From contig NZ_CP011773.1 of assembly GCF_001021385.1 (NCBI RefSeq), forward strand, positions 868,001 to 932,000: a stretch of DNA of 64,000 nucleotides, in the 5' to 3' direction. Positions 15,928 through 24,309 of this stretch are shown here, one piece after another. The notes under the pieces are model-generated. The model saw nothing but the letters and a program-made list of their open reading frames with translations. It was not told the DNA's origin and made no database searches. A program made the position numbers and the translations under genes. This DNA comes from Mycobacterium sp. EPa45 (GTDB taxonomy: Bacteria; Actinomycetota; Actinomycetes; Mycobacteriales; Mycobacteriaceae). Within the stretch, counting starts at the first letter, position 1; every line of letters begins with the position of its first letter.

Positions 15928-16612
15928 CGCCGCCGGCTTCACCGCGCCACAGATACCCACGGCCCCAGACCGTTTGTACGCGGTGGTGATCGCCGAGCTT
16001 GGACCGCAACCGTTTGACGTGCACGGTGACCGTCGACAGGTCACCGAAGTCCCAGTGCCACACCTGCTGCAGCAACTCTTCGCGGGAGAAGACGGTGTCC
16101 GTATGGGTCAGGAAGAACAGCAGTAAGTCGAATTCGCGGTTGGTCAACCCCACCGGCTGGCCGTCGATCTGCACCGCGCGCGCGGCCGTCGAGACCGTCA
16201 GGTCACCCACCGTCATCTCCAGCGGGAGAGTCGCCGCCGTCGACGGTGCCCGCCGCAGTACCGAACGCACCCGCAGCGCCAGCTCGCGCGGGCTGAACGG
16301 TTTGGTCAGGTAATCGTCGGCGCCGGCCTCCAACCCCGCGATGCGGTCGTCTTCCTCGCCGAGGGCGGTCAGCAGGATGACCGGCACGCTGTAATCGCCA
16401 TGCTGGCGCAGGGTGCGGCACAGCGACAAACCGTTGGGTCCGGGCATCATTACGTCCAGCACAGCGACGTCGATGCGCTGGGTCCCCAGCACCCGCAGTG
16501 CTTCGTTGCCGTCGCCCGCAACCGCCACCTCCAGGCCGTCGCGCTCGAGGTATCGGCGCACGACGTCACGCACGACGGTGTCGTCGTCGGCGATGAGTAC
16601 GCGGGCCGGCAT
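15908..16612 (-). CDS. OmpR/PhoB-family response regulator
   Basis: 234 aa from ATG at 16610-16612. Receiver domain with acidic pocket (ADDD, residues 8-11), phospho-acceptor Asp53 in VLDVMMPG, and switch Lys in YLTKPFSPREL. The C-terminal winged helix (about 130-225) contains LTNREFDLLLFF and RLRSKLGDHHRVQTVWGRGY typical of OmpR/PhoB. First gene of an operon with the kinase. The 100-bp gap to the divergent glycosyltransferase makes that operon a likely target. Confidence 0.93.
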   Translation of the reverse strand: MPARVLIADDDTVVRDVVRRYLERDGLEVAVAGDGNEALRVLGTQRIDVAVLDVMMPGPNGLSLCRTLRQHGDYSVPVILLTALGEEDDRIAGLEAGADDYLTKPFSPRELALRVRSVLRRAPSTAATLPLEMTVGDLTVSTAARAVQIDGQPVGLTNREFDLLLFFLTHTDTVFSREELLQQVWHWDFGDLSTVTVHVKRLRSKLGDHHRVQTVWGRGYLWRGEAGGGDRATA

Positions 16613-16712
16613 AGTGAAAGATTAGCTAACACCAGGCTCCACCTGCACCAACGTCACGGTTTTGTCATTCCTCGCGGCGCACAGCCGCGAATGCTCACCT
16701 AGGTTGGCTCCT

Positions 16713-17369
16713 ATGCCCGAGTGTCCGGTCACGGTGGTGCTGCCCTGCCTCAACGAGGCCGACTCGCTTCCCACGGTGCTCGCCGCCATACCGCCTGGCT
16801 ATCGGGCGTTGGTCGTGGACAACAACAGCACCGACGGCACCGCTGAGGTGGCCCGGCGACATGGTGCAGACGTCGTCAGGGAGAGCCGGCCGGGCTACGG
16901 CTCGGCGGTCCACGCCGGGGTAGAGGCCGCCCGCACCCCGATCGTGGCCGTGCTCGACGGCGACGGTTCGCTGGACCCGGCCGACCTCCCGCGGCTGGTC
17001 ACCGAGCTGGAGCGCGGCGCCGACATGGTGACCGGCCGGCGCCGGCCGGTCAGCGGGCTGAAATGGCCGTGGCATGCGCGGGTGGGCACCGCGGCGGTGT
17101 GCTGGCGGCTGCGTACCCGGCACGGGCTGCCGGTTCACGACATCGCACCCATGCGGGTGGTCAACCGTGACGCGTTGCTGACGCTTGGGATTGCCGACCG
17201 TCGTTCCGGGTATCCGCTCGAACTACTGGTTCGTGCCGCGGCCGCAGGATGGCGTGTGGTGGAGGTCGACGTCGACTACGGCCCGCGCGTCGGCGGGAAG
17301 TCGAAGGTCAGCGGATCGGTGCGAGGAAGCTTTACCGCCGCTGTCGACTTCTGGAAGGCCATTTCGTGA
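16713..17369 (+). CDS. Family 2 glycosyltransferase (Rv0539-like)
   Basis: 218 aa from ATG 16713 (MPECPVTVVLPCLNEADSLP). GT-A fold: nucleotide-sugar strand TVVLPCLNEADSL, VVDNNSTDGT and the metal-binding LDGDGS (DXD-like). It lacks the C-terminal membrane helices of dolichol-phosphate mannose synthases fused to transmembrane domains, so it is probably soluble or peripheral. M. tuberculosis Rv0539 is annotated as a dolichyl-phosphate sugar synthase. It may load a sugar onto polyprenyl phosphate or a small acceptor. It overlaps the next gene by 4 bp and is the first of five tightly packed genes. Confidence 0.85.
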   Translation: MPECPVTVVLPCLNEADSLPTVLAAIPPGYRALVVDNNSTDGTAEVARRHGADVVRESRPGYGSAVHAGVEAARTPIVAVLDGDGSLDPADLPRLVTELERGADMVTGRRRPVSGLKWPWHARVGTAAVCWRLRTRHGLPVHDIAPMRVVNRDALLTLGIADRRSGYPLELLVRAAAAGWRVVEVDVDYGPRVGGKSKVSGSVRGSFTAAVDFWKAIS

Positions 17370-18037
17370 CACCACGCCCGGGGCCCGTAGCGGTCACCTT
17401 GCTGGTGGTGGCCAAGGCGCCGGTACCCGGTCTGGCCAAGACGCGACTGGCGGTGACGCTGGGGGAGCACGCCGCCGCCGACATCGCGGCCGCAGCCCTG
17501 TTGGACACCCTCGACGCGGTGGCCGCCACTCCAGTCACGCAGCGGGTGGTCGCGATGACCGGTGATCTCGGCCGTGCGTGCCGGGCTGACGAAATCAGAA
17601 CGCGGCTGCGCGACTTCAGCGTGATCGAGCAGCGCGGCGACGGTTTCGCCGACCGGCTGGCCAACGCCCACGCCGACGCCGCGGCCCTGAAACAGCCGGT
17701 GTTGCAGATCGGCATGGACACCCCTCAGGTGAGCGCGGATCTGCTCGGTGATTGCGCCCGTCAGCTACTCAGCGCGCGGGCGGTACTCGGAATGGCATGC
17801 GACGGCGGGTGGTGGGTGCTCGGGGTGGCGGATGGCGCGATGGCCGAATGCCTGCGTGACGTGCCGATGTCGCAATCCGACACCGGGGCTGTAACGCTTG
17901 CGGCCCTCGAGGACACCGGTATGTCCGTGACGCTTGCCGAGGAATTGCACGACTTCGACACCGTCGACGACATCCCGCCGGTCCGCGCCGCCTGCCGGTC
18001 GTCGAGCCGGTTCGCCGAAGTAACCCAAGGGGTCTGA
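17366..18037 (+). CDS. DUF2064 / TIGR04282-family glycosyltransferase-like protein (Rv0540-like)
   Basis: 223 aa from GTG 17366 in a GTGA overlap. N-terminal VVAKAPVPGLAKTRLA matches the nucleotide-binding start of the DUF2064 family, a GT-A-like nucleotidyl/glycosyltransferase fold related to CofC. Further family features are QIGMDTPQVSADLL and the GMACDGGWWVLGV strand. Members occur next to a GT2 gene in many actinobacteria and cyanobacteria. It probably activates or transfers a sugar in the same pathway as its neighbour. Substrate unknown. Confidence 0.85.
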   Translation: MTPRPGPVAVTLLVVAKAPVPGLAKTRLAVTLGEHAAADIAAAALLDTLDAVAATPVTQRVVAMTGDLGRACRADEIRTRLRDFSVIEQRGDGFADRLANAHADAAALKQPVLQIGMDTPQVSADLLGDCARQLLSARAVLGMACDGGWWVLGVADGAMAECLRDVPMSQSDTGAVTLAALEDTGMSVTLAEELHDFDTVDDIPPVRAACRSSSRFAEVTQGV

Positions 18038-18038
18038 A

Positions 18039-18668
18039 ATGCTGGGACAGCTTTACGATGAAGCGCTCGACGGCGAACGATGTTGGCTGCGCCACGACGA
18101 CGGCCGGTGCCACCGGCTTCCGGTCAGCAGCTGGTTGGGCGGCCATGGCGCCGACACGGTCTTCGACGCGGCCATCGTGGCGCTGTGTGACGGCCCGACG
18201 ATCGACTTAGGCTGTGGCCCAGGACGATTGGTGGCCGATCTGGTCCAGCGCGGGATTCCGGCCCTCGGCGTCGACCAGTCCCCGACGGCGGTTCGCCTGG
18301 CGCGGCGCAGCGGCGCACCGGCGTTGCTCCGTGATGTGTTCGAGCCGTTGCCCGGCACCGGGCGCTGGCAGACGGTGCTGCTCGCTGACGGGAATGTCGG
18401 CCTGGCCGGCGATCCCCGCCGGGTCTTGCGTAGGGCCGCTGAGCTGTTGCGCTCCGGCGGCCGCTGCGTTGCCGAATTCGACCCGGGCTCAGTCGGCGTG
18501 CGGGCCAGCTGGGTCCGGCTGGAGTCCTCACGCAGCATCGGGCCATGGTTCAAGTGGGCCACGGTGGGCGTCGACTGTGCGGCCGTGCTGGCCGAAGAAG
18601 CTGGTCTGGCACTGGTCGGGATTCACCCGATCGGTGAACGCGTGGTAGCTACACTCACGCTGACGTGA
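18039..18668 (+). CDS. SAM-dependent methyltransferase
   Basis: 209 aa from ATG 18039, one base after the DUF2064 stop. Class I Rossmann methyltransferase: motif I TIDLGCGPGRLVADL near residues 53-67, acidic end of strand 2 GVDQSPTAV, and the post-I LLADGNVGLAGDP region. The N-terminus (YDEALDGERCWLRHDDG) is shared by methyltransferases in this cluster type. No obvious equivalent sits between Rv0540 and Rv0541c in M. tuberculosis. Its acceptor is probably the product of the adjacent glycosyltransferases. Confidence 0.85.
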   Translation: MLGQLYDEALDGERCWLRHDDGRCHRLPVSSWLGGHGADTVFDAAIVALCDGPTIDLGCGPGRLVADLVQRGIPALGVDQSPTAVRLARRSGAPALLRDVFEPLPGTGRWQTVLLADGNVGLAGDPRRVLRRAAELLRSGGRCVAEFDPGSVGVRASWVRLESSRSIGPWFKWATVGVDCAAVLAEEAGLALVGIHPIGERVVATLTLT

Positions 18669-19795
18669 CGCCGCAGAAGGGATCGACCACCAAGGCTTCC
18701 TTGCGTGGAACAGCAGTGACGGCTCGGGTCGGGGTCGCCCTCGGTATCGCCGTGGCCGTCTGCTTCGTCACGGGTCTGATCAGTCATTTCATCCAGCATC
18801 CGCAGCCCTGGTTCTTCTGGCCGACCCGTCCGGTCTGGCTCTATCAGCTGACCCAGGGCCTGCATGTGATCTCCGGGATCGCCGCGATCCCGCTGCTGGT
18901 GGTCAAGCTCTGGTCGGTGTACCCCAAACTGTTCGAACGGCCCATCATCGGCGGCCTGACCCGGCAGATCGAGCGGGCGTCGATCTTGGTTCTGGTGGGG
19001 GCGATGATCTTTCAGCTCTCCACGGGCGTCATGAACATCGCGCAGTGGTACGCATTCAAGTTCTTCTTCACCACCAGTCATTACGCGATGGCCTACGTCG
19101 CGGCCGGTGCGGTGTTGGTGCACGTCGGCGTGAAACTGCCGGTCATCCGCCGAGCCCTGGGCGAACCGCTGGAGGAGGCGCCGACCGGTGAGCTGCGCGC
19201 CGGGCCCAGCCGGCGTGCGGTGCTGGGCGGCACCTGGCTGGCCGTCGGTGCGGCGACGATGGTGACTGCCGGGCAGACGGTTCCGTGGCTTCGGCACGTC
19301 TCGCTGCTGTCACCACGGTCGGGACGTGGCCCGCAGGGCGTTCCCGTGAACCGGTCAGCGTTCGCCGCCGGGGTGCTGGACAGCGCGCGCTCACCGGACT
19401 ACCGGCTGACCGTCGTCAACGGCTCCACCGTCAAAACGTTCACAGTCGGCGACCTTGCGGCGATGCCGCAGAGCACGCATCGGCTGCCGATCGCCTGCGT
19501 CGAGGGGTGGAGCGCCACCGCGGACTGGACCGGCGTGGTGCTCGCGGACCTCCTCAGATCAGTTGCGGCCGAACCGCATTCTGACGTACTGATGATCTCG
19601 CTCGAGCCACCCGGCCCGTATTCACGCACGGTGCTGCCCGCACGGCATACCGGTGATTCGCAGACGTTGATCGCGCTGAAGCTCAACGGCCAGACGCTCG
19701 ACATCGACCACGGCTATCCGTGCCGACTGATCGCTCCAACGAGACCCGGTGTCCTGCAGACCAAATGGCTATCCAGGATCGAGGTGGTGACGTGA
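18665..19795 (+). CDS. Membrane-anchored molybdopterin-dependent oxidoreductase
   Basis: 376 aa, GTG start in a GTGA overlap. The N-terminal ~170 residues carry four membrane helices with histidines (FITGLISHF-like segment, GLHVISG, TTSHYAMAY, VHVGVK), resembling a cytochrome b561-type haem domain. After PSRRAVLGG comes a helix and then a sulfite-oxidase-type molybdopterin domain with the Mo-ligating cysteine in LPIACVEGWS (Cys278) and GVVLADLL. The catalytic domain would lie outside the membrane. A fused b-type cytochrome plus Mo domain suggests electron exchange with the quinone pool. Substrate unknown. Confidence 0.85.
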   Translation: MTPQKGSTTKASLRGTAVTARVGVALGIAVAVCFVTGLISHFIQHPQPWFFWPTRPVWLYQLTQGLHVISGIAAIPLLVVKLWSVYPKLFERPIIGGLTRQIERASILVLVGAMIFQLSTGVMNIAQWYAFKFFFTTSHYAMAYVAAGAVLVHVGVKLPVIRRALGEPLEEAPTGELRAGPSRRAVLGGTWLAVGAATMVTAGQTVPWLRHVSLLSPRSGRGPQGVPVNRSAFAAGVLDSARSPDYRLTVVNGSTVKTFTVGDLAAMPQSTHRLPIACVEGWSATADWTGVVLADLLRSVAAEPHSDVLMISLEPPGPYSRTVLPARHTGDSQTLIALKLNGQTLDIDHGYPCRLIAPTRPGVLQTKWLSRIEVVT

Positions 19796-20310
19796 CGTCC
19801 GCCCGGGTCTTCCTGGTGGCCCTCGGTCTGGCGCTGGGTGCCTATGGCGTGGTGCTGGTCGCGGAGAACTCGACCGAGGTCATCATCCGCATCGTGGTGT
19901 GGGCACTGATCGGTGTGCTGCTGCACGATGCGGTGTTCGCCCCCGTGTGCGTTGCGCTCGGTTTCGCCGGCCGGCGGTTGTTGCCGCACAAGTGGTGGAC
20001 GCCGGTGTTGGTGGCTGCACTGCTGACGGTCGTCCTGGTGCTGCTGGCGATTCCGGTATACGCCAAGCCAGGACTCCATCTCGACAATCTCACTGTCCTC
20101 GACCGCGACTATGAGTCCGGATTCTGGATCGCGCTGGCGGTCGTGTGGGGCTCGGCGCTGCTCTACCTAGTCGGCGACCGCGTGCTACCAGTTGGTGAGG
20201 ATGAAGTGGTTGAGCAGCAGCGCCCCGAGGACGTTCAGACTCAGCCACCATCGGTGGGCCCGGGCGGGCAGCAGAGCTCCGGCGGCGGTGAGCCAAACCT
20301 CGAACGGTAG
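19792..20310 (+). CDS. Small membrane protein ending the glycosyltransferase operon
   Basis: 172 aa from GTG 19792 (GTGA overlap with the oxidoreductase). Four predicted helices: ARVFLVALGLALGAYGVVLV, IRIVVWALIGVLLHDAVF, WTPVLVAALLTVVLVLLAIPV and SGFWIALAVVWGSALLYLVG. The last ~40 residues are a polar Gln/Gly-rich tail encoded antisense to the 3' end of the opposite gene, because no stop occurs earlier. Such a 126-bp tail overlap is unusual. Function unknown; the operon position suggests a partner of the oxidoreductase. Confidence 0.75.
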   Translation: MTSARVFLVALGLALGAYGVVLVAENSTEVIIRIVVWALIGVLLHDAVFAPVCVALGFAGRRLLPHKWWTPVLVAALLTVVLVLLAIPVYAKPGLHLDNLTVLDRDYESGFWIALAVVWGSALLYLVGDRVLPVGEDEVVEQQRPEDVQTQPPSVGPGGQQSSGGGEPNLER

Positions 20311-21540
20311 CCAGATCCGTTCGGTCTCGGCCTTCGACAGCATTGACAGGTCGGCGAACAGGATGGCCGCCAGGGCGGCCAGGATCAACAGGTGCAGGCC
20401 GGACCGACGCCTGATCACCGAAACGTCGAACACCCGGCCGATACCGGCCACGCTGCCCAGCCCGATCGCGCAGACCACAGACGCCAGATTGGCCCAGCTC
20501 CAATACTGGAATGGCCGGTTCAGCGCGATACCCTGCCAATAGCGCTGCTGCACAAGGGTATAGCCGTCGAACCACCAGAACCCTGCGATCGCGAACGCGC
20601 CGACCACCGCCAACGCGCCCAGCGCCGCCGGGATCAGCACCCGAACCGCGTCGCGCCAGGACGACGCGCAAACCAACACCGCGACCGCGGGTAGGGCCAT
20701 CAGCGCCAGCCCGTAGTTGAGGAAGATCGCCCAGCCCAGTACCAGGCCCGCGGCCACGGCGGCGAGCAATGGCCACCGTCCCGATCGGCGAACCGCCAAG
20801 GCCAGCAACGCGATTCCCCAGGCCGCGACCCCTGCGTAGTAACCGTCGGCGGACACCGCGATCCAGATCGCGGTCGGTGCAACGGCCACGAACGGCGCGA
20901 CCCGACGTGCGATCTCCTCGCCGTTGAGCGCCTTGACCGCGACCAGAATGGCCGCCGCGGCCGACGACCCGAACAGCAGGCACCACAGGCCCGCCCAGGC
21001 CCCGCCGCCCAGGCCGATTCGGTCCAGCCAGACGAAGGTGAGCAGCGCACCCGGCGGATGGCCGGAGACATGGGTGATCCACGAATTCGGCTGAAAGTCG
21101 AGGATGCGGCTGGCGAACGTGCGGACGGCCTCGGGGATGTCGGTGATCGTCGGCACCTGCTGGAGGTATTCGTGGCGAGCGGTGAGCCTGCCGGCGAATC
21201 CGCGCTGCCACCCGTCGATCATCGCGAGCGCGAACGCCCACAGCATCGAGGTCGCCCACACCGTAAGCGTCAACGACCGCCAGGACAGCCGCCGTGCCAT
21301 CGAGGCGCCCCAGACCACGGTCGCCGTGCCGATCAGGATGGCGGGAACGGTGCCCCAGCCGACATGGGCATTCCACCAGCCGAAAATCGGCGCCGTATCG
21401 GCGAACCTCGTGATCTCGGCGGCCGAGCTGTTGATCAGCGGGGTGACGATGCCCAGGTGCAGGTGCGGAACGACGAATGCCGCGACCACCAGCAGCACGC
21501 CAACAGATAGCGCGACCGCTTCTTTGCGCCCGATGCTCAC
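20185..21540 (-). CDS. Polytopic integral membrane protein (Rv0541c-like, GT-C-like)
   Basis: 451 aa from GTG 21540 (VSIGRKEAVALSVGVLL); the frame is open to 21633, but that part lies in the divergent gene. About eleven membrane segments. A large loop holds the family-like sequence NSWITHVSGHPPGALL and RTFASRILDFQ, and the C-terminus ends in NHFILTNW. The layout and size fit polyprenyl-sugar-dependent GT-C glycosyltransferases, and the position fits Rv0541c (449 aa as I recall). The donor and acceptor are unknown. It is divergent from the cyclase gene by only ~25 bp. Confidence 0.8.
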   Translation of the reverse strand: MSIGRKEAVALSVGVLLVVAAFVVPHLHLGIVTPLINSSAAEITRFADTAPIFGWWNAHVGWGTVPAILIGTATVVWGASMARRLSWRSLTLTVWATSMLWAFALAMIDGWQRGFAGRLTARHEYLQQVPTITDIPEAVRTFASRILDFQPNSWITHVSGHPPGALLTFVWLDRIGLGGGAWAGLWCLLFGSSAAAAILVAVKALNGEEIARRVAPFVAVAPTAIWIAVSADGYYAGVAAWGIALLALAVRRSGRWPLLAAVAAGLVLGWAIFLNYGLALMALPAVAVLVCASSWRDAVRVLIPAALGALAVVGAFAIAGFWWFDGYTLVQQRYWQGIALNRPFQYWSWANLASVVCAIGLGSVAGIGRVFDVSVIRRRSGLHLLILAALAAILFADLSMLSKAETERIWLPFEVWLTAAGALLPARAHRWWLSLNVLGALLLNHFILTNW

Positions 21541-21565
21541 AAGACCCCAGCGTACGGACGGCCGA

Positions 21566-24259
21566 ATGTGGGATCCTCCGTGTGTGTCCGCAGGGGCGGC
21601 ACCACCGTCGGGGGTGGTGACCTTCTTGTTCACCGATGTGGAAGGCTCTACACGTCGGTGGGAGTCCGATGCGGGCGAGATGCGGCTTGCCCTAGCCGAC
21701 CACGACGACGTCTTGAGTCGCTCGATCGCGACGCACGGTGGTTATCTGTTCAAGCACACCGGTGACGGCGTCTGCGCGGCCTTCGCCTCACCGAGTTCGG
21801 CGGCGCGAGCGGCGATTGAAGCTCAACGTGGACTCGCGTTGCCGGTTCGGATGGGTATCGCCACCGGCGAAGCCGAACTTCGCGGCGGTGATTACTTCGG
21901 GCCGGTGCTCAATCGGGTGGCCCGAGTGATGGCCGCGGGCCACGGCGGACAGATTCTTCTAGCCGACTCGACCATGCGGTTGGTGACTGACATCGACGTC
22001 GCGGACCTCGGCCCCCATTTACTCCGAGATGTTCCCGAACCGATTGGTTTGTTTCAGGTGTATGGATCCGGTCTGCAGACGCACTTTCCACCGTTGCGAA
22101 CACTGAGCCGTCGGCTCGGCAACCTTCGGCCACCGGCATCAAGCTTCGTGGGCCGCGAAGAGGATTTATCGAACGTTGTTGCGGCGGTGCAGAGCTGTCG
22201 GTTAGTAACGCTGACCGGCGTTGGTGGGGTTGGCAAGACGCGTCTGGCTCTCGAGACGGCACGCCAGATGAGCAACGAATTCGCCGACGGCATGTGGCTG
22301 GTGGAGCTGGCGTCGGTGTCCGATCCAGGTGCGGTGCCCGATGCGGTGGCTGCAGTCCTCGGCGTGACGCAGCAGCCGGGTCGAGACCTTACCGAAAACG
22401 TGGCAGACGCCATCGCAGAAAAATCACTGCTATTGGTCATCGACAACTGCGAACACGTCCGCGATGCGGCAGCCGAATTGATCGACGCTGTTCTAGCGGA
22501 CGCCACAGCCGTTCGCATCGTGGCGACCAGCCGGGAAGGTTTGGGAGTCGTCGGTGAGCGTCTGTGGGCGGTTCCGTCATTGGACGTCAACAATGGGATC
22601 GACTCTGCGGCCGTCGATCTCTTCGTCGATCGCGCCCGGACAGTCTCCGCGGGATTCGAGTTGGCGGATTCCGGAGAAGCGGCAACGGCCGTGGAGATCT
22701 GTCGCCGGCTCGACGGGATCCCGCTCGCGATCGAATTGGCCGCATCCCGGATGGCGTCTATGACCGTGTCCGAGGTTCGCGATCGACTCGACCAACGGTT
22801 CCGGTTACTGGTCGGATCGCGGCGCGGTCTGGAACGTCATCAGACGTTGCGGCACACGGTAGCCTGGTCCTTCGACCTGTTGGAACCCGCTGAGATGGCT
22901 TTATTGCAGACCTGCTCGGTGTTTTCCGGTGGCTTCGACCTTGCCGGTGCACACTCGGTTGCCGCGGACGAGTACACCGATGAGTTTGTGGTGCTTGACC
23001 TACTCGACGCGCTGGTACGAAAATCTTTGCTTGTCGCCCAACGGGTTTCCGGCCGCACCCGGTACTCCATGCTGGAAACGATCCGCCAATTCGCAGAGGA
23101 CCGCCTCATCGACAGCGGCTCTGCCAGTGAAGCCCGATCGGCCCACGCCGCCTACTTCGCCGGGCAGGAGGCCGCGCTCGAAGCATTGTGGGACAGCCCA
23201 CGTCAGCGAGAGGCATACGACTGGTTCAGTTGCGAATTGCCCAATCTGCGGAGCGCTTTCCGGTGGGCTGCCGACGAATCACAGCTCGATGCCGCAATCA
23301 CGTTAGCGGTATATGCGTCGTTTCTGGGCCTGTCGACTGAGAACCTCGAACCCCTCGCCTGGCCCGAGGAGCTCATTCCGGCCGCGCGTGCCGCCCACCA
23401 TCCTCGGCTGGCGCTGTTGCTGGCATCGGCTGCCCAGTGCTGGACCCTGGGTCGCAGTGATGACGCACTGCGGTTCGCCAGCGCCGCGCTTGATGAACTC
23501 CGCGTCAACCCACACACCGGCTTCCCGCTCGGTATCGAAGGCTTGCTCGCCGCCGGCTTTTTGGCTGGTGGTGAGCCGCAACGTGCGCTCGACTATTGCC
23601 GGTACCGGATCGAATCCAGCTCGGCCCCAACCACCCTCGTCAAGGTGACACTCGCAGTGGCGTTGGCTGCCGCGGGTGAAGTGGACGAAGCGGGGATTGT
23701 CGCATCAGCCGTTTTGAACGATGGCGAAGTGATTGAGAATCCGTACCTGGAGTCGTACGCAGTGCTGGGGCTGAGCACAGCCCTCGCGGTCACTGACCCC
23801 GCGAGCGCAATGGTGGTGCTGCGCCGGGGTATTGAGGTTGCCCTTCACAGCGGGAACCGCAGCCTAGCAACCCATCTCACGTCCGGCCTGTCGCGTGTCA
23901 CGGCAAGCCACGGGGAACCGCGCGAAGCTCTGGACCAACTGTCAACGGTGATCCGGCACTATCTCGACTCCGGCAACCTCGCTAATCTGCGCAACGCCCT
24001 GGCTGTCCTCGCTGGCCTGCTTCACCGATGGGGGCATTCGACCGCAGCTGGCCTGTTAGCAGGCTTTGCGATCAATCCGTTTGTCAGTGTGACGATGCCC
24101 GAGATCGCGACCACCGTGGCCCACCTGCGTGACAACCTTGGCCGCGAGGCCTTGGACGCTCTAATGGCTAAAGGGGCGGCGATGTCGAAGCAGGCCATGG
24201 TCGAACTTGTTGAAAAAGAGATCGCGGCCCTCCGCTCCGAAATCGATTCAAAATGGTAA
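21566..24259 (+). CDS. Class III adenylate cyclase fused to an AAA/NB-ARC-type ATPase and TPR-like region
   Basis: 897 aa from ATG 21566; GTG 21584 is an alternative. Cyclase domain residues 17-140: metal-binding Asp24 (FTDVEG) and Asp67 (HTGDG), adenine-selecting Lys63 and Asp109 (GGDYFG), transition-state Asn116 and Arg120, so it should make cAMP. Next comes an ATPase with P-loop GVGGVGKT (218-225) and LLVIDNCEHV, then ~400 residues of helical repeats. The C-terminal LuxR-type HTH found in M. tuberculosis relatives (Rv0386, Rv1358, Rv2488c) is not seen; the end (LVEKEIAALRSEIDSKW) is a coiled coil. Codon use looks AT-richer than its neighbours, suggesting acquisition. Confidence 0.88.
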   Translation: MWDPPCVSAGAAPPSGVVTFLFTDVEGSTRRWESDAGEMRLALADHDDVLSRSIATHGGYLFKHTGDGVCAAFASPSSAARAAIEAQRGLALPVRMGIATGEAELRGGDYFGPVLNRVARVMAAGHGGQILLADSTMRLVTDIDVADLGPHLLRDVPEPIGLFQVYGSGLQTHFPPLRTLSRRLGNLRPPASSFVGREEDLSNVVAAVQSCRLVTLTGVGGVGKTRLALETARQMSNEFADGMWLVELASVSDPGAVPDAVAAVLGVTQQPGRDLTENVADAIAEKSLLLVIDNCEHVRDAAAELIDAVLADATAVRIVATSREGLGVVGERLWAVPSLDVNNGIDSAAVDLFVDRARTVSAGFELADSGEAATAVEICRRLDGIPLAIELAASRMASMTVSEVRDRLDQRFRLLVGSRRGLERHQTLRHTVAWSFDLLEPAEMALLQTCSVFSGGFDLAGAHSVAADEYTDEFVVLDLLDALVRKSLLVAQRVSGRTRYSMLETIRQFAEDRLIDSGSASEARSAHAAYFAGQEAALEALWDSPRQREAYDWFSCELPNLRSAFRWAADESQLDAAITLAVYASFLGLSTENLEPLAWPEELIPAARAAHHPRLALLLASAAQCWTLGRSDDALRFASAALDELRVNPHTGFPLGIEGLLAAGFLAGGEPQRALDYCRYRIESSSAPTTLVKVTLAVALAAAGEVDEAGIVASAVLNDGEVIENPYLESYAVLGLSTALAVTDPASAMVVLRRGIEVALHSGNRSLATHLTSGLSRVTASHGEPREALDQLSTVIRHYLDSGNLANLRNALAVLAGLLHRWGHSTAAGLLAGFAINPFVSVTMPEIATTVAHLRDNLGREALDALMAKGAAMSKQAMVELVEKEIAALRSEIDSKW

Positions 24260-24265
24260 GCGTTC

Positions 24266-24303
24266 GCTAACGGTTGACACAGACTTACCGTTAGCTGTAA
24301 CTT
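24266..24303 (+). promoter_or_regulatory. arsR-type promoter with palindromic operator
   Basis: A -35 TTGACA (24274-24279) and -10 TAACTT (24298-24303) are separated by 18 bp. A perfect 9+9 bp inverted repeat, GCTAACGGT (24266-24274) and ACCGTTAGC (24287-24295), with a 12-bp spacer straddles the -35. CTTACCG occurs at 24284-24290 and again at 24301-24307. The expected start of transcription, about seven bases after the -10, falls on the GTG at 24310, implying a leaderless mRNA autoregulated by the ArsR protein. Confidence 0.7.
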
Positions 24304-24309
24304 ACCGAT

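Noticed and set aside
16662..16712. Longer start of the GT2 gene at 16662, and the CGCGGC-GCACA-GCCGCG hairpin at 16673-16689 as a leader element
   Set aside because: The extension is not family-like; the hairpin is short and may be chance, so it was not listed as a feature.
20090..21376. 428-codon reverse frame overlapping the Rv0541c-like gene
   Set aside because: Out-of-frame shadow; the 451-aa frame has clear membrane helices and the expected length.
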